From NCBI GenBank assembly GCA_937919655.1, contig CALFPJ010000021.1:1-64000 (forward strand): a stretch of DNA of 64,000 nucleotides, written 5' to 3'. A program made the translations under genes and the position numbers. How positions within the stretch are numbered: the stretch's first letter is position 1; each line of letters opens with the position of its first letter. Source of the stretch: an uncultured Gemmatimonadales bacterium. Lineage in GTDB: Bacteria > Gemmatimonadota > Gemmatimonadetes > Longimicrobiales > Gaopeijiaceae. The notes below the pieces were generated by a model. That model saw nothing but the letters and a program-made list of their open reading frames with translations. It was not told where the DNA came from and did no database searches. Below are positions 37,052 to 46,919 of this stretch, piece after piece.

Positions 37052-37353
37052 AGAAGACTGTTGAAGAAGTACAGTGGTCCGCGCGCAGGGGTCTCGCCAG
37101 ACCAAGAATAGGAACAACGACAAGTCGTAGTTGTTCTACGGCGAGCGAGGAGAGACGACCTCATGGGCGGCGACCCCCCTGCGCCCAACCATATGGTGAA
37201 TATCATCTTACGAGCCTGAGGGTTACGGTGGCACGGCCCCATTCCCGTCGTTGGAGCTCCTAACCGTAGCGGTGCTATGCCTTCGTCGCTCCGCCTAGGG
37301 CCTGGGGCCGTGGCACCGTAACGCGGGCCGCTGTACTTCTTCAACAGCCTTCT
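37052..37353 (-). mobile_element. MITE-like inverted-repeat element (copy B)
   Basis: A 302-bp non-coding element in reverse orientation to the 46581 copy. Its ends are long inverted repeats that begin GAAG-CTGTTGAAGAAG and are flanked by TA on both sides. Two internal modules are themselves inverted repeats: one with GTTACGGTG arms and one with GCGCAGGGG arms. It matches copy C closely except for a variable patch of about 25 bases in the middle. It lies between tRNA-Leu and acnA. Open frames across it are not gene-like. Confidence 0.85.
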
Positions 37354-37425
37354 AGCCCCTGACACCGTCGTTCTGATCAACCATCATTAGAGTCCATTTT
37401 GCTGTCACGAATACCAGGAGTCACT

Positions 37426-40170
37426 TTGGCGGACCCCAGACTCGACCCATTCGGCGCCCTCACCACGGTCGACCTTCCAGAGGGACCGACGTCCTTCTAT
37501 CGCATCGGAAAGCTACAGGACGACGGCCTCGTCGACTCTCTGGATCGCCTTCCCTTTTCGATCCGCATCCTTCTCGAGAACGCGCTTCGCCACGCCGGCG
37601 GGAGCTACGTGTCCCAGGAGCATGTGAAGGCCGTAACCCAATGGAGCCCCACCAACGCGGGCGCTGACCTGCCGTTCATGCCCACACGCGTCGTCCTCCA
37701 GGACTTCACGGGCGTGCCGGCTGTCGTCGACCTGGCCGCAATGCGAGACGGCATCAAGGCACTCGGCGGCGACCCCCAACGCATCAACCCGGTCGTCCCG
37801 GCTGACCTTGTCATCGATCACTCGGTACAGGTGGATCACTTCGGTTTCGCAGACGCCTTCCGCCTCAACGTGGAGCGTGAGTTCGAGCGAAACTACGAGC
37901 GTTACGCCCTGCTCCGTTGGGCGCAGGAAGCCTTCCATAATTTTTCGGTTGTGCCGCCGGGCACCGGAATCGTCCACCAGGTCAACCTCGAATATCTCGC
38001 CTCGGTGATTCACCGACGCGAGCACCATGGGACTTTCCTTGCCTATCCGGACACCCTCGTCGGGACCGACTCACACACGACGATGATCAACGGTCTAGGC
38101 GTTGTGGGATGGGGCGTGGGCGGCATCGAGGCCGAAGCTGTGGTACTCGGCCAGCCCTACTACATGCTGCTGCCCGAAGTGGTGGGCATGAAGCTGACGG
38201 GCACGCTGCCAGAAGGGGCCACGGCCACTGACCTGGTGCTTCGGGTCACTGAAATGCTGCGTTCACACGGCGTGGTCGGCCGCTTCGTGGAATATTACGG
38301 GGCCGGACTCAGCAACCTGACGCTGCCCGACAAGGCGACACTCGCCAACATGTCACCGGAGTACGGAGCGACCATCGGCTTTTTCCCGGTCGACGCGTCG
38401 TCTCTCGCCTATCTCCGCGGCACAGGGCGCTCCGAGGACATGGTCCAGAGGGTCGAGAGGATCTCCAAGGAACTGGGCCTGTTCCGCACCGACGAAACCC
38501 CTGATCCCGAGTTCACCTCCACAATCGAACTCGATCTGGCCTCTGTCGAGCCGAGCCTCGCGGGGCCGAAACGCCCCCAGGACCGAATCCGCATGGGAGA
38601 CATGCACAAGTCCTTCTCGAAGGACCTGGCTGGGCTGGTGCCATCGGGCTTCTCGCTCGACGCAAGTGAAGGCGGTACGGCCGTGGCAACAGAGCAGCGG
38701 CGGAGCGTCACCGTCGAGGCCGACGGCCAGAGCTACGAGATCGGGGACGGCACCATCGTCATCGCCTCGATTACGAGTTGCACCAACACCTCGAACCCAT
38801 CGGTGATGGTGGGTGCTGGATTGCTGGCCAAGCGGGCCGTGGAGCGAGGGCTCGACGTCAAACCTTGGGTGAAGACGGCGCTGGCTCCCGGCAGTGGCGT
38901 CGTGACCGACTACCTCACTGAGGCAGGCCTTCTGCCCTACCTCGAGGCGCTGCGATTCCACGTTGTCGGGTACGGCTGCATGACTTGTATCGGCAACAGC
39001 GGGCCGCTACCGGAAGCGGTTCACAAGGCGGTGGCAGACAACGGCTTGGTGGTCGCTTCGGTGTTGTCGGGTAATCGAAATTTCGAGGCCCGCATTCATC
39101 CGATGGTGCGAGCGAATTATCTGGCCTCCCCCGGATTGGTCGTCGCCTACGCGATCGCTGGGCGCATTGATATCGACCTCTACAACGAACCCCTCGGCCA
39201 CGACACAGACGGCAAGCCGGTCTTTCTCGCGGACATCTGGCCGTCCCCGCAGGAGGTTCGTGAGACGGTCGCGTCGGCCCTCAAGCCAGAGATGTTCACC
39301 GCCCGGTATGACATGGTTTCGACGGGTGACGAAAACTGGCAGGCGCTTCCGCTCCCCACGGAGAGCAGCCTCTATGACTGGGACGCAGAGTCGACGTACG
39401 TCCGCAACCCGCCCTTCTTCGAAGGGATGACCCTGGATGTTCCGAAGCCCAGTGACATCCACGGTGCCCGGGTCTTGGCGATGCTCGGCCAATCGGTCAC
39501 GACGGACCACATCTCGCCAGCCGGTGCGATTCCGAAAGAGGAGCCGGCCGGAATGTATCTGCGCGAGCACGGCGTCGAGGTAAAGGACTTCAACACGTTC
39601 GGCGCTCGCCGCGGAAATCATGAGGTCATGATGCGCGGGACCTTCGGCAACATCCGCATGAAGAACCTTCTCTTGGACGGAAAGGAAGGAGGCTACACGC
39701 TTCACTTCCCAAGCGATGAGGTCATCCCGATCTACGACGCCTCCATGCGTTACCAGAAAGAAGGGACCTCGCTCGTGATCCTGGCGGGTCAAGAGTATGG
39801 GACGGGCTCCTCCCGCGATTGGGCGGCGAAGGGCACGATCTTACTGGGCGTCAAAGCAGTCATCGCGGAGAGCTTCGAGCGCATCCACCGTAGCAACTTG
39901 GTGGGGATGGGCGTGCTTCCGCTCGAATTCTTGGAGGGAGCGACCGCCAAATCACTGGGGCTCAGTGGCCGCGAGACATTTACGATCACCGGGGTCGAGG
40001 AAGGCCTAGAACCGGGGTGCAGCGTTCATGTTGTTGCGGCAGCCGAAGACGGCACCGAGACGCGCTTTGAGGCGAAGGCCCGCCTCGACTCGGACGTAGA
40101 CGTCGAGTACTACGTCAACGGCGGCATCTTGCAGACGGTGCTAAGAAAAATGGCACGCGGCGAAATGTAG
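37426..40170 (+). CDS. acnA: Aconitate hydratase A
   Basis: Iron-sulphur enzyme that isomerises citrate to isocitrate in the TCA cycle. The 914-residue protein from TTG 37426 is the AcnA/IRP1 length; AGGAG five bases upstream supports this start over the in-frame TTG at 37399. Cluster ligands are in [12 protein letters not shown] near residue 452 and [10 protein letters not shown] near 520. [11 protein letters not shown] near 215 and the swivel domain ([13 protein letters not shown] near 798) are typical. Copy B of the repeat element lies 72 bases before the start, where the promoter should be. Confidence 0.96.
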   Translation: MADPRLDPFGALTTVDLPEGPTSFYRIGKLQDDGLVDSLDRLPFSIRILLENALRHAGGSYVSQEHVKAVTQWSPTNAGADLPFMPTRVVLQDFTGVPAVVDLAAMRDGIKALGGDPQRINPVVPADLVIDHSVQVDHFGFADAFRLNVEREFERNYERYALLRWAQEAFHNFSVVPPGTGIVHQVNLEYLASVIHRREHHGTFLAYPDTLVGTDSHTTMINGLGVVGWGVGGIEAEAVVLGQPYYMLLPEVVGMKLTGTLPEGATATDLVLRVTEMLRSHGVVGRFVEYYGAGLSNLTLPDKATLANMSPEYGATIGFFPVDASSLAYLRGTGRSEDMVQRVERISKELGLFRTDETPDPEFTSTIELDLASVEPSLAGPKRPQDRIRMGDMHKSFSKDLAGLVPSGFSLDASEGGTAVATEQRRSVTVEADGQSYEIGDGTIVIASITSCTNTSNPSVMVGAGLLAKRAVERGLDVKPWVKTALAPGSGVVTDYLTEAGLLPYLEALRFHVVGYGCMTCIGNSGPLPEAVHKAVADNGLVVASVLSGNRNFEARIHPMVRANYLASPGLVVAYAIAGRIDIDLYNEPLGHDTDGKPVFLADIWPSPQEVRETVASALKPEMFTARYDMVSTGDENWQALPLPTESSLYDWDAESTYVRNPPFFEGMTLDVPKPSDIHGARVLAMLGQSVTTDHISPAGAIPKEEPAGMYLREHGVEVKDFNTFGARRGNHEVMMRGTFGNIRMKNLLLDGKEGGYTLHFPSDEVIPIYDASMRYQKEGTSLVILAGQEYGTGSSRDWAAKGTILLGVKAVIAESFERIHRSNLVGMGVLPLEFLEGATAKSLGLSGRETFTITGVEEGLEPGCSVHVVAAAEDGTETRFEAKARLDSDVDVEYYVNGGILQTVLRKMARGEM

Positions 40171-40186
40171 AAACGGCGTGTTGGGG

Positions 40187-40816
40187 CTATTCGCGGTACG
40201 CCGCGGGTGGCCCCAACAGTTCCTGTAAGATGACGGCCTGGCGCAGCGAGTGGGCATTGCCACTGGAGAGCAACAGGCGAGCAAGCGCCGCATCCTTCCC
40301 AAGGTGCTGAGCGAGCGGGTCAAGACCGTCTTCTGCCGAACGCGCCCTCGTGGACGGATCCGTCCCGTAGCCTGCGTGCGAGCGATGGATGCTGTGCTCC
40401 TCGATTGTCCCGACTTTCGTCTTTGGCAGGGGCACCTGGGAAGCCACCTCAGCCTTGCGCGTGAGCGCGGGTGGCGTCGGTTGTGGCGTGCGTCGCGGCG
40501 CCGACAACTCCGCAATCTCCTCCCAGAGTTGTTTGGCGGGCATCGACCCGCTGGGCTGGGGCCCCGACCGCACCGGGATTTCCCGCGGCACTCGGTCCTC
40601 TTGTGTGGCCCCGTCGTCATAAGAAGGGCCATCATCGTACGGAGCATCGGCATCGTAGGTGGGCTCGTCGCCTTCCCAGTCAGCCTCGGCCCACTCTTCC
40701 TTCGGCGGGGGAACCGGTAGGCCGTCGCTGCCCTCAGCCCCTTTCTTTTTGCCTCTTAGGACAGCATCCAAGATCGAAAAAGCGACGATGATGCCAACGA
40801 AGACCAATTGCTCCAT
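40187..40816 (-). CDS. Single-pass membrane protein of unknown function, fourth gene of the FloA/NfeD operon
   Basis: A 209-residue protein with one N-terminal membrane helix (VFVGIIVAFSILDAVL), a very acidic, proline-rich disordered stretch rich in D and Y (residues 30-85), and a C-terminal helical segment LRQAVILQELLGPPAAYRE. No family recognised beyond similarity in layout to proteins that accompany floA in this phylum. It starts 11 bases after floA ends, so it is co-transcribed; a role in membrane microdomains is inferred from that only. Confidence 0.7.
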   Translation of the reverse strand: MEQLVFVGIIVAFSILDAVLRGKKKGAEGSDGLPVPPPKEEWAEADWEGDEPTYDADAPYDDGPSYDDGATQEDRVPREIPVRSGPQPSGSMPAKQLWEEIAELSAPRRTPQPTPPALTRKAEVASQVPLPKTKVGTIEEHSIHRSHAGYGTDPSTRARSAEDGLDPLAQHLGKDAALARLLLSSGNAHSLRQAVILQELLGPPAAYRE

Positions 40817-40827
40817 GACCAGAGCGC

Positions 40828-41826
40828 CTACTCGAGGCCCGAATCAACGTCTGACTCGTCGGGGCCAGCAATCGCGCGGCGCATAGCGGTGTCGGCCTGG
40901 ACATTGCGGTACTTCATGTAGTCCATCACACCCAGATTACCGGATCGGAGCGCATCGGCGATCGCCAGTGGGATCTGCGCCTCCGCCTTCACGACTTCAG
41001 CGCGCATTTGGCCGACCAGCGCCTTCATTTCCTGCTCCTGCGCCACCGCCATAGCTCGGCGTTCCTCTGCCCGTGCCTGAGCCACCCTCTTGTCCGCCTC
41101 AGCCTGGTCGGTTTGGAGTTCTGCGCCGATGTTCTTGCCGACGTCGACGTCAGCGATATCGATCGACAGGATCTCGAACGCCGTCCCCGCATCTAACCCC
41201 TTGGCGAGCACCGTCTTGGATATCGCATCGGGGTTCTCCAACACCGCCTTGTGGGAGGAGGCAGAGCCGATGGTCGATACGATTCCTTCGCCAACCCGGG
41301 CCAGGATCGTCTCTTCGCCCGCACCACCGACCAAGCGGTTGATGTTTGCACGGACAGTGACCCGCGCGATCGCGATGAGTTGAATACCATCCTTCGCCAT
41401 CGCCGCCACTCGCGGCGTGTTGATCACCTTCGGGTTTACCGAAACCTGCACGGCCTCGAAAACATCTCGGCCGGCCAGATCGATGGCCGCCGCCTGTTTG
41501 AACGCGAGTTCGATCGACGCCTTGTCGGCGGAAATCAGCGCACCGACGACCCGGCCCACACGGCCACCTGCGAGGTAATGCGCCTCAAGCGCGTTGATGT
41601 CTAGGTCTAGGCCCGCCTTCGTCGCTGCGATGAGCGGCCGCACGATCTCGGCGGGCGACACCTTCCGGAGCCGCATACCCACCAGTGTGCCGATCCCCAC
41701 GCTTACGCCCGAGAAGGTCGCCTCAACCCACAACCGGACCGGAATCGCCCACAGTACCGTCCCGATGGCGACGAAGCCGACCAGAACCAAGAATGCTTCA
41801 AACGCGAGTACGCTTTCGTTGCCCAT
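40828..41826 (-). CDS. floA: Flotillin-like membrane scaffold FloA
   Basis: A 332-residue member of the FloA family (former UPF0365), which organises functional membrane microdomains. A hydrophobic N-terminus ([18 protein letters not shown]) inserts in the membrane; the body has the family blocks [34 protein letters not shown] and [17 protein letters not shown], followed by an alanine- and glutamate-rich coiled region ([19 protein letters not shown]). It lies between nfeD and a small membrane protein with gaps of 21 and 11 bases, the standard FloA/NfeD pairing. Confidence 0.93.
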   Translation of the reverse strand: MGNESVLAFEAFLVLVGFVAIGTVLWAIPVRLWVEATFSGVSVGIGTLVGMRLRKVSPAEIVRPLIAATKAGLDLDINALEAHYLAGGRVGRVVGALISADKASIELAFKQAAAIDLAGRDVFEAVQVSVNPKVINTPRVAAMAKDGIQLIAIARVTVRANINRLVGGAGEETILARVGEGIVSTIGSASSHKAVLENPDAISKTVLAKGLDAGTAFEILSIDIADVDVGKNIGAELQTDQAEADKRVAQARAEERRAMAVAQEQEMKALVGQMRAEVVKAEAQIPLAIADALRSGNLGVMDYMKYRNVQADTAMRRAIAGPDESDVDSGLE

Positions 41827-41847
41827 GAACGTTCCTAAGATAGATAG

Positions 41848-43221
41848 TTAGCTGTCTTCGCCGGCGGCGTGCTTCTCGGCCCCAACCTTCAGGACCGCCC
41901 GTACGATGTGGCGATACCCTTCTGCACTGATCACACGGACGGCCGTGCCCTCCGCGATCCACTCAGACTCCGAAACCACGTCGATCCGCTGGTCCCCAAA
42001 AAGTGCAGTGCCAGAGGGACGGAGGTGGGTGATGGCCGTGCCCTCGTGACCCACCAGATCGGTCCGCACTTCAGCCGACTCGTAGCCAATCGCTCGGTCG
42101 GTTCTCTGTTTCAGGAAGATCCCACTCCGGGCCAGGCGAGCGCTCCGAGGAAGCGTTCGCATTAGGACCCAGACAGAAACAAGGACCAGGAGTGCTGAAG
42201 TCGTGAGTACCATACCCGCCTGTGTGAAGTCGGGCATGGTCGGATACGAGCCGAGAAGGCTCATGTAGAGTCCACCCAGGACCGCCAGAATACCCGCGAT
42301 TCCGAACAGGCCGAAGCCGGGGATCACGAGGACCTCCACACCCAGCAATAATATGCCCGCACCGAACATGAGCACGTCCTCGAGCCCAGCCAAGCCCACG
42401 ATCAAGTGGGAACCAAAGAAGAGGCTGAGAGAGAGAACGCCTGCCGCCCCCGCCATCCCGAAGGACGGAGTCTTAATTTCGGCAATCAAGCCAAGGAAGC
42501 CCAGCGACAAAAGGAAGGGCGCCACAGCGGGATGTGACAAGAAGCGTACGATCCGCTCGGCCCAGTTCACCTCTGTGGTAACCACGGTCGCGTTGGCGTG
42601 GCCGAGGTCGGCGAGCAGCGCATCAAGCTCCGAGATTTCCACAGCGTATCCAATCGCGACGGCCTCTTCGGTCGTCAGCGTGAGCAACTTGCCGGCTTCC
42701 ACGATCCCCTCGATGGCGACATCCTCATCCACCATGGCCGCGGCCACTGACGGATCAAGACCCCGAGCCTCGGCCAGCGCCCTCATTTCACTGCGCATGG
42801 CGGAGACAATCTTTTCTGGGGCCTTTTGCCCCGCCCCGTCGACCGGAGTCACCGCGCCCATCACCGAACCCGGGCGCATATAGACCCTTAGCGTGGACAG
42901 CGCGATGAGCGCCCCGGCCGAGAAGGCCCGCCGGTTCACCATCGCGTACACCGGAAGCCCCGCGTCCCTGAGGGCGTCCGAAATCCGCTCGGCGGCGTCA
43001 ACCCGCCCTCCGGGTGTGTCGATGTCCAAGATCAAGGCGACTGCGCCCGCTTGAAGGGCTTCCTCGATGCTGCGTTCAATGTACGGGGCCATGCCGAGCT
43101 CAATCACCCCTGTCACCGGAACGCGATATACAGTGGCCTGATCCTGAGCCAAAATCGGGGCTGCGAACGGACCGACGACAACAGCGAAGACCAGGCCGAA
43201 AACGCACCGACGGAGGTTCAT
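41848..43221 (-). CDS. nfeD: NfeD-family membrane serine protease (ClpP-class)
   Basis: A 457-residue protein with a signal peptide (cleavage after ILAQ), an N-terminal ClpP-like protease domain, about five membrane helices (residues 235-365) and a C-terminal OB-fold NfeD domain. The catalytic serine is in NRRAFSAGALIALS near residue 103, and DIDTPGGRVDAA near 70 matches the oxyanion strand. NfeD proteins pair with flotillins or stomatins to control membrane protein quality. The gene sits between a predicted lipoprotein and floA in one minus-strand operon. Confidence 0.92.
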   Translation of the reverse strand: MNLRRCVFGLVFAVVVGPFAAPILAQDQATVYRVPVTGVIELGMAPYIERSIEEALQAGAVALILDIDTPGGRVDAAERISDALRDAGLPVYAMVNRRAFSAGALIALSTLRVYMRPGSVMGAVTPVDGAGQKAPEKIVSAMRSEMRALAEARGLDPSVAAAMVDEDVAIEGIVEAGKLLTLTTEEAVAIGYAVEISELDALLADLGHANATVVTTEVNWAERIVRFLSHPAVAPFLLSLGFLGLIAEIKTPSFGMAGAAGVLSLSLFFGSHLIVGLAGLEDVLMFGAGILLLGVEVLVIPGFGLFGIAGILAVLGGLYMSLLGSYPTMPDFTQAGMVLTTSALLVLVSVWVLMRTLPRSARLARSGIFLKQRTDRAIGYESAEVRTDLVGHEGTAITHLRPSGTALFGDQRIDVVSESEWIAEGTAVRVISAEGYRHIVRAVLKVGAEKHAAGEDS

Positions 43222-43237
43222 GAGTAAGCCCTTCTGG

Positions 43238-44023
43238 CTAAAGATCGCTGGCTCCCGAGTCGCCTACTCTGAGCAGCCCGCGCGCATTAAAAGCGCGCCG
43301 GATCGCGAGCACCCAATCCTGCTCACGCAGGGCTTCCTGTCCACCCCGGACGAGTCGCTTCAGGCGCTCCAGATCCTGTTCAGAGTACGCATCGCCCGGC
43401 GAAATCCTTCCAAAACCTTCATCTACCTCATTGACCAGGGTGCGGGCGATCGCCTCGGGCCCGACCTCGCGGAGCGCATCTGAGCCCCTCATCACGTACT
43501 CGAGCGCGGCCTCTGCTCGATCCATGCGCAGCGCCATCACCGCGCGGGTGTGCTCCCGGCTCGCTTCTGTGATGCTGGTCAGGATACGGTCCGGCAAGGC
43601 GTCCTGAGGCAGTTCTGCCGCCCGGTGCACACCCTCACCGAGGCGCGCCGCCTGCTCGGCGATTCCACCCCGCCCAAGGCGGGCCGCGAAGAGAGCCGCC
43701 AAGCGGGAATAGGCGGTCTCACGAGTCTCACGAGCGAGCGACGCGGGGCCCTCCCACGACATCGCCCAACGCGCCAACGCGTCAGCGTCCTCCGGCGCGA
43801 TGTCAGTAGGCACATCCCAACTGCCAGGATCGGGCAGCTCGACACCAATCGCGAGTGCACCGGCAGTCTCTTCCGCCACCAGCCGAGCGAGCGGATCGGT
43901 GGTCGCGTCATCGCACCCCACGAAGACCACGGAGACAGCAGCCACAAAGGCCGCTGCGGAGGTACTCCGGCGCCGGGGCTGCATGAATCGTCGGGAGGTC
44001 ATGGGAGGAACTTCGCTCACCAT
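43238..44023 (-). CDS. Predicted lipoprotein, first gene of the FloA/NfeD operon
   Basis: A protein of 254-261 residues, starting at ATG 44023 or 44002 (neither has a clear ribosome site). It has a basic n-region, a hydrophobic segment AAAFVAAVSVVFVGC and a plausible lipidated cysteine. The mature part is helical and rich in Arg, Ala and Glu (TSITEASREHTRAVMALRM), without a recognised domain. It ends 16 bases before nfeD, so it belongs to that operon. Function unknown. Confidence 0.7.
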   Translation of the reverse strand: MVSEVPPMTSRRFMQPRRRSTSAAAFVAAVSVVFVGCDDATTDPLARLVAEETAGALAIGVELPDPGSWDVPTDIAPEDADALARWAMSWEGPASLARETRETAYSRLAALFAARLGRGGIAEQAARLGEGVHRAAELPQDALPDRILTSITEASREHTRAVMALRMDRAEAALEYVMRGSDALREVGPEAIARTLVNEVDEGFGRISPGDAYSEQDLERLKRLVRGGQEALREQDWVLAIRRAFNARGLLRVGDSGASDL

Positions 44024-44045
44024 CCCCCGCCGCCGCCACCCTTGC

Positions 44046-44075
44046 TTGACCGCGGATGTCGCGCTCGGGTAACTT
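44046..44075 (+). promoter_or_regulatory. Possible sigma-70 promoter of the enoyl-CoA hydratase gene
   Basis: TTGACC (44046-44051) and TAACTT (44070-44075) are 18 bases apart. A transcript would start near 44082, giving a leader of about 120 bases. Confidence 0.45.
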
Positions 44076-44202
44076 TTCCCTCTCCAGCGGTCTCAGGCCA
44101 TCCCCTGAGCCGTTTTGGAGCGGAACTCCCGGCGACCCGCGGGTATACGGGACGGCCTCTTCGCAGGCCGTGACACGATCTCAATATTTCGAGGAAGCTC
44201 TG

Positions 44203-45003
44203 ATGTCCGAGAAGGTACTGGTCCACTACGAAGTGCAGAACAAGATCGCGATCCTCACACTCGACGATCCGCCTGCGAACACCTACACGCATGAAATGAT
44301 GGCCCAGCTGGATGTGGGCATCGTAAAGGCACGTTTTGACAAGGAAGTCGAAGTCATCGTCATCACGGGAAAAGGTGAGAAGTTCTTCTGCGCCGGCGCG
44401 AACATCGGCATGCTTTCCGAAGCCGACCCCGACTGGAAATACTGCTTCTGCCTGCACGCCAACGAGACACTCAACCGCCTCGAGCACACGCCGAAGCTCG
44501 TAATCGCCGCCCTTAACGGCCACACGGTCGGTGGTGGGTTGGAGATCGCGATGGCTGCCGACATCCGCATCGCCCGGAAGGACTCGGGTAAGTGCGGTCT
44601 GCCCGAGGTGGCTCTCGGAGTCCTCCCCGGAACGGGCGGCACCCAGCGCTTGGTGCGTATCGTCGGTAAGTCCAAGGCGATTCAGCTCATGGCTGAGGGA
44701 TCCGTTTTTGGGTTCGAGAAGGCCCTTGAGCTCGGCCTAGTGAACGAGATCTACGACAACGAAGACCGTGACTCGTTTGTGGCCGCGGTGCTTGAGTACG
44801 CTGGCAAGTTCTGCACGCCGGGCAAGGCGACCAAGGCGGTCGGCCTAATCAAGCGCTCAGTGCAGACAGGGTCTGAGATGCCGTTCGAACTTGCGCTGGC
44901 GCTGGAACGTGAGCTTCAGGCACAGCTCTTCGGTAGCAGCGACGCCAAGGAAGGCCTGAACGCATACATCGAAAAGCGGCCGCCTAACTTCGAGGGCAAG
45001 TAG
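44203..45003 (+). CDS. Enoyl-CoA hydratase/isomerase family protein
   Basis: A 266-residue crotonase-fold enzyme that probably adds water across a 2-enoyl-CoA double bond in fatty-acid or aromatic-acid breakdown. The oxyanion-hole blocks CAGANIGML near residue 66 and LNGHTVGGGLEIAMAADIRI near 105 are present, as is the catalytic-glutamate region LPEVALGVLPGTGGTQRL near 133. ATG 44203 follows GAGGAA; the longer open frame upstream is ignored. A strong terminator follows, so it is a separate unit from the aldehyde dehydrogenase. Confidence 0.92.
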   Translation: MSEKVLVHYEVQNKIAILTLDDPPANTYTHEMMAQLDVGIVKARFDKEVEVIVITGKGEKFFCAGANIGMLSEADPDWKYCFCLHANETLNRLEHTPKLVIAALNGHTVGGGLEIAMAADIRIARKDSGKCGLPEVALGVLPGTGGTQRLVRIVGKSKAIQLMAEGSVFGFEKALELGLVNEIYDNEDRDSFVAAVLEYAGKFCTPGKATKAVGLIKRSVQTGSEMPFELALALERELQAQLFGSSDAKEGLNAYIEKRPPNFEGK

Positions 45004-45069
45004 CCCTGCGCCTGCAGATGTACCGCGGGCGGCTGGTGTGGTGTTGCATCAAGCCCGGTTGTAGACAAG

Positions 45070-45109
45070 CGGGGTCCGGACATGTGCCGGGCCCCGTTTC
45101 TTCTTTCTT
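45070..45109 (+). terminator. Rho-independent terminator after the enoyl-CoA hydratase gene
   Basis: A 10-bp stem (CGGGGTCCGG with CCGGGCCCCG, one G-T pair) and a 7-base loop are followed by TTTCTTCTTTCTT, about 70 bases after the stop codon. Confidence 0.9.
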
Positions 45110-45124
45110 GAAACGACGTGCGAG

Positions 45125-46582
45125 ATGAGCCAAGACATTCGAAATCGCCTGTGGATCGGTAACGCCTGGGCTGACGCTGCGTCTGGGGCCACCTTCGAGA
45201 CCATCAACCCCGCCACGGGTGAGACGATCACAACGGTGGCGGAGGGTGATGCACCCGACATTGACAGGGCGGTTGACGCAGCCCGCGCTGCGCTGGCCAA
45301 CCCTGACTGGAAGGCCATCAGCCCCCACAAACGCGCGCAGCTTCTGTGGAAGCTCGCCGATGCCATCGAGGCCAACGTCGATGAGTTGGCTCGGCTCGAG
45401 ACCCAGGACAACGGCAAGCCGTTCTTTGAGTCGAAGTACGCCGACCTCGGCCTGGTGGTCGAGGTGTACCGCTATTTCGCGGGCCTCGCCGACAAGGTCC
45501 ATGGCGCGACGATACCGGTGAAGGGGGCGTTCCTGAACTACACGCTACGCGAGCCGGTTGGCGTAGTCGGCTGCATCACCCCGTGGAACTTCCCGCTGTC
45601 GATGGCGAGTTGGAAAGTGGCCCCCGCCCTGGCGATGGGGAACGCGGTCGTCCTGAAGCCCGCAGAACAGACCCCGCTGACGGCGCTCCGGCTTGGTGAG
45701 CTCGCTGCTGAAGTCGGTTTCCCGGAGGGTGTGCTCAACGTCGTTCCTGGCTTTGGCCAGACGGCGGGCGCGGCGCTCGTGCGTCACCCCGGCGTTGACG
45801 CGATCGCGTTCACCGGTTCCACCGAAGTGGGCAAGACCGTGATGCGGGACGCGGCAGAGACGCTCAAGAAGGTCTCGCTCGAGTTGGGCGGCAAATCTCC
45901 GAACGTGGTATTCGCCGACGCCGACCTCAAGGCGGCCGTGAAGGGTGCCACCGGCGGGATCTTCTACGGCAAGGGGGAGGTGTGCGCCGCAGGGTCCCGA
46001 GTCCTCGTCGAACGTTCTATCTACGACGAGTTCGTTGACGCATTCGCGCGCAGCGCGGAGCGCATGGTGGTCGGTGACCCCATGGATAAAGGGACACGCA
46101 TCGGGGCCATAGTCAGTGAGAAACAGCTCGATCGCGTCATGGGATACGTGGAGGCGGGTAAGGCCGAAGGGGCCCGCCTCGTTACCGGCGGCGAGCGCAC
46201 CACCGTGGACGGCAAGGGCAACTTTGTCACCGCCACCGTCTTCGCAGACGTCGACGTGGACATGAAGATCGCCCAAGAGGAGATCTTTGGGCCTGTCGCG
46301 GCGGTGATCCCGTTCGACGACATGGACGACGCCATCAAGAAAGCCAACCAGACGATCTACGGCCTCGCGGCAGGCGTCTGGACGCGTGACATCGGCAAGG
46401 CGCATCGTATGGCGGCTGAGATCAAGGCCGGCACGGTGTGGGTGAACACCTACAATCAATACGATGCAGCATCACCGTTTGGAGGATTCAAGCAGAGCGG
46501 CTTCGGCCGCGACCTTGGCTCCGAGTCCGCTCTTGAGAAATACACTCAAGTGAAGAGCGTTTGGGTCGCGCTCGACCGCTAG
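45125..46582 (+). CDS. NAD(P)-dependent aldehyde dehydrogenase
   Basis: A 485-residue ALDH-superfamily enzyme that oxidises an aldehyde to the acid. The cofactor motif FTGSTEVGKTV lies near residue 225, the general base in LELGGKSPN near 254, the nucleophilic cysteine in GEVCAAGSR near 285, and EEIFGPV near 385. The closest-looking subgroup is betaine-/phenylacetaldehyde-type ALDH, but the substrate is open. The last two bases of its TAG stop belong to the left end of repeat copy C, so the element inserted exactly at the gene end. Confidence 0.93.
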   Translation: MSQDIRNRLWIGNAWADAASGATFETINPATGETITTVAEGDAPDIDRAVDAARAALANPDWKAISPHKRAQLLWKLADAIEANVDELARLETQDNGKPFFESKYADLGLVVEVYRYFAGLADKVHGATIPVKGAFLNYTLREPVGVVGCITPWNFPLSMASWKVAPALAMGNAVVLKPAEQTPLTALRLGELAAEVGFPEGVLNVVPGFGQTAGAALVRHPGVDAIAFTGSTEVGKTVMRDAAETLKKVSLELGGKSPNVVFADADLKAAVKGATGGIFYGKGEVCAAGSRVLVERSIYDEFVDAFARSAERMVVGDPMDKGTRIGAIVSEKQLDRVMGYVEAGKAEGARLVTGGERTTVDGKGNFVTATVFADVDVDMKIAQEEIFGPVAAVIPFDDMDDAIKKANQTIYGLAAGVWTRDIGKAHRMAAEIKAGTVWVNTYNQYDAASPFGGFKQSGFGRDLGSESALEKYTQVKSVWVALDR

Positions 46583-46881
46583 AAGGCTGTTGAAGAAGTA
46601 CAGCGGCCCGCGTTACGGTGCCACGGCCCCAGGCCCTAGGCGGAGCGACGAAGGCATAGCACCGCTACGGTTAGGAGCTCCAACGACGGGAATGGGGCCG
46701 TGCCACCGTAACCCTCCGACCCGTAAGGTCATGTTGCCTATATGTTTGGGCGCAGGGGGGTCGCCGCCCATGAGGTCGTCTCTCCTCCTCGCCGTAGAAC
46801 AACTACGACTCGTCGTCGTTCCTACTCTTGGTCTGGCGAGACCCCTGCGCGCGGGCCACTGTACTTCTTCAACAGCCTTCT
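46581..46881 (+). mobile_element. MITE-like inverted-repeat element (copy C)
   Basis: The clearest 301-bp copy. The left 32 bases (from 46581) and the reverse complement of the right 32 bases (to 46881) differ at one position. The left edge is preceded by T, giving TA at the border; the right border reads TC, perhaps a mutated TA. Inside, GTTACGGTG...CACCGTAAC and GCGCAGGGG...CCCCTGCGC form two nested hairpins. There is no transposase; the TA flanks suggest mobilisation by an IS630/Tc1-like enzyme elsewhere, which is inference. Confidence 0.87.
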
Positions 46882-46919
46882 CGGACGACGATACGTTCGG
46901 GTCGGATTAGCTTCCGCAC

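Noticed and set aside
43220-43483. Plus-strand open frame starting at the nfeD start region
   Set aside because: Antisense to the lipoprotein gene, without ribosome site or family resemblance.
44056-44202. N-terminal extension of the enoyl-CoA hydratase
   Set aside because: The conserved crotonase start and a good ribosome site are at ATG 44203; the upstream codons overlap the promoter region.
46590-46910. Open frames inside repeat copy C, and similar ones in copy B
   Set aside because: The three copies differ by changes that ignore codons and the sequence is made of inverted repeats, so a protein product is unlikely.
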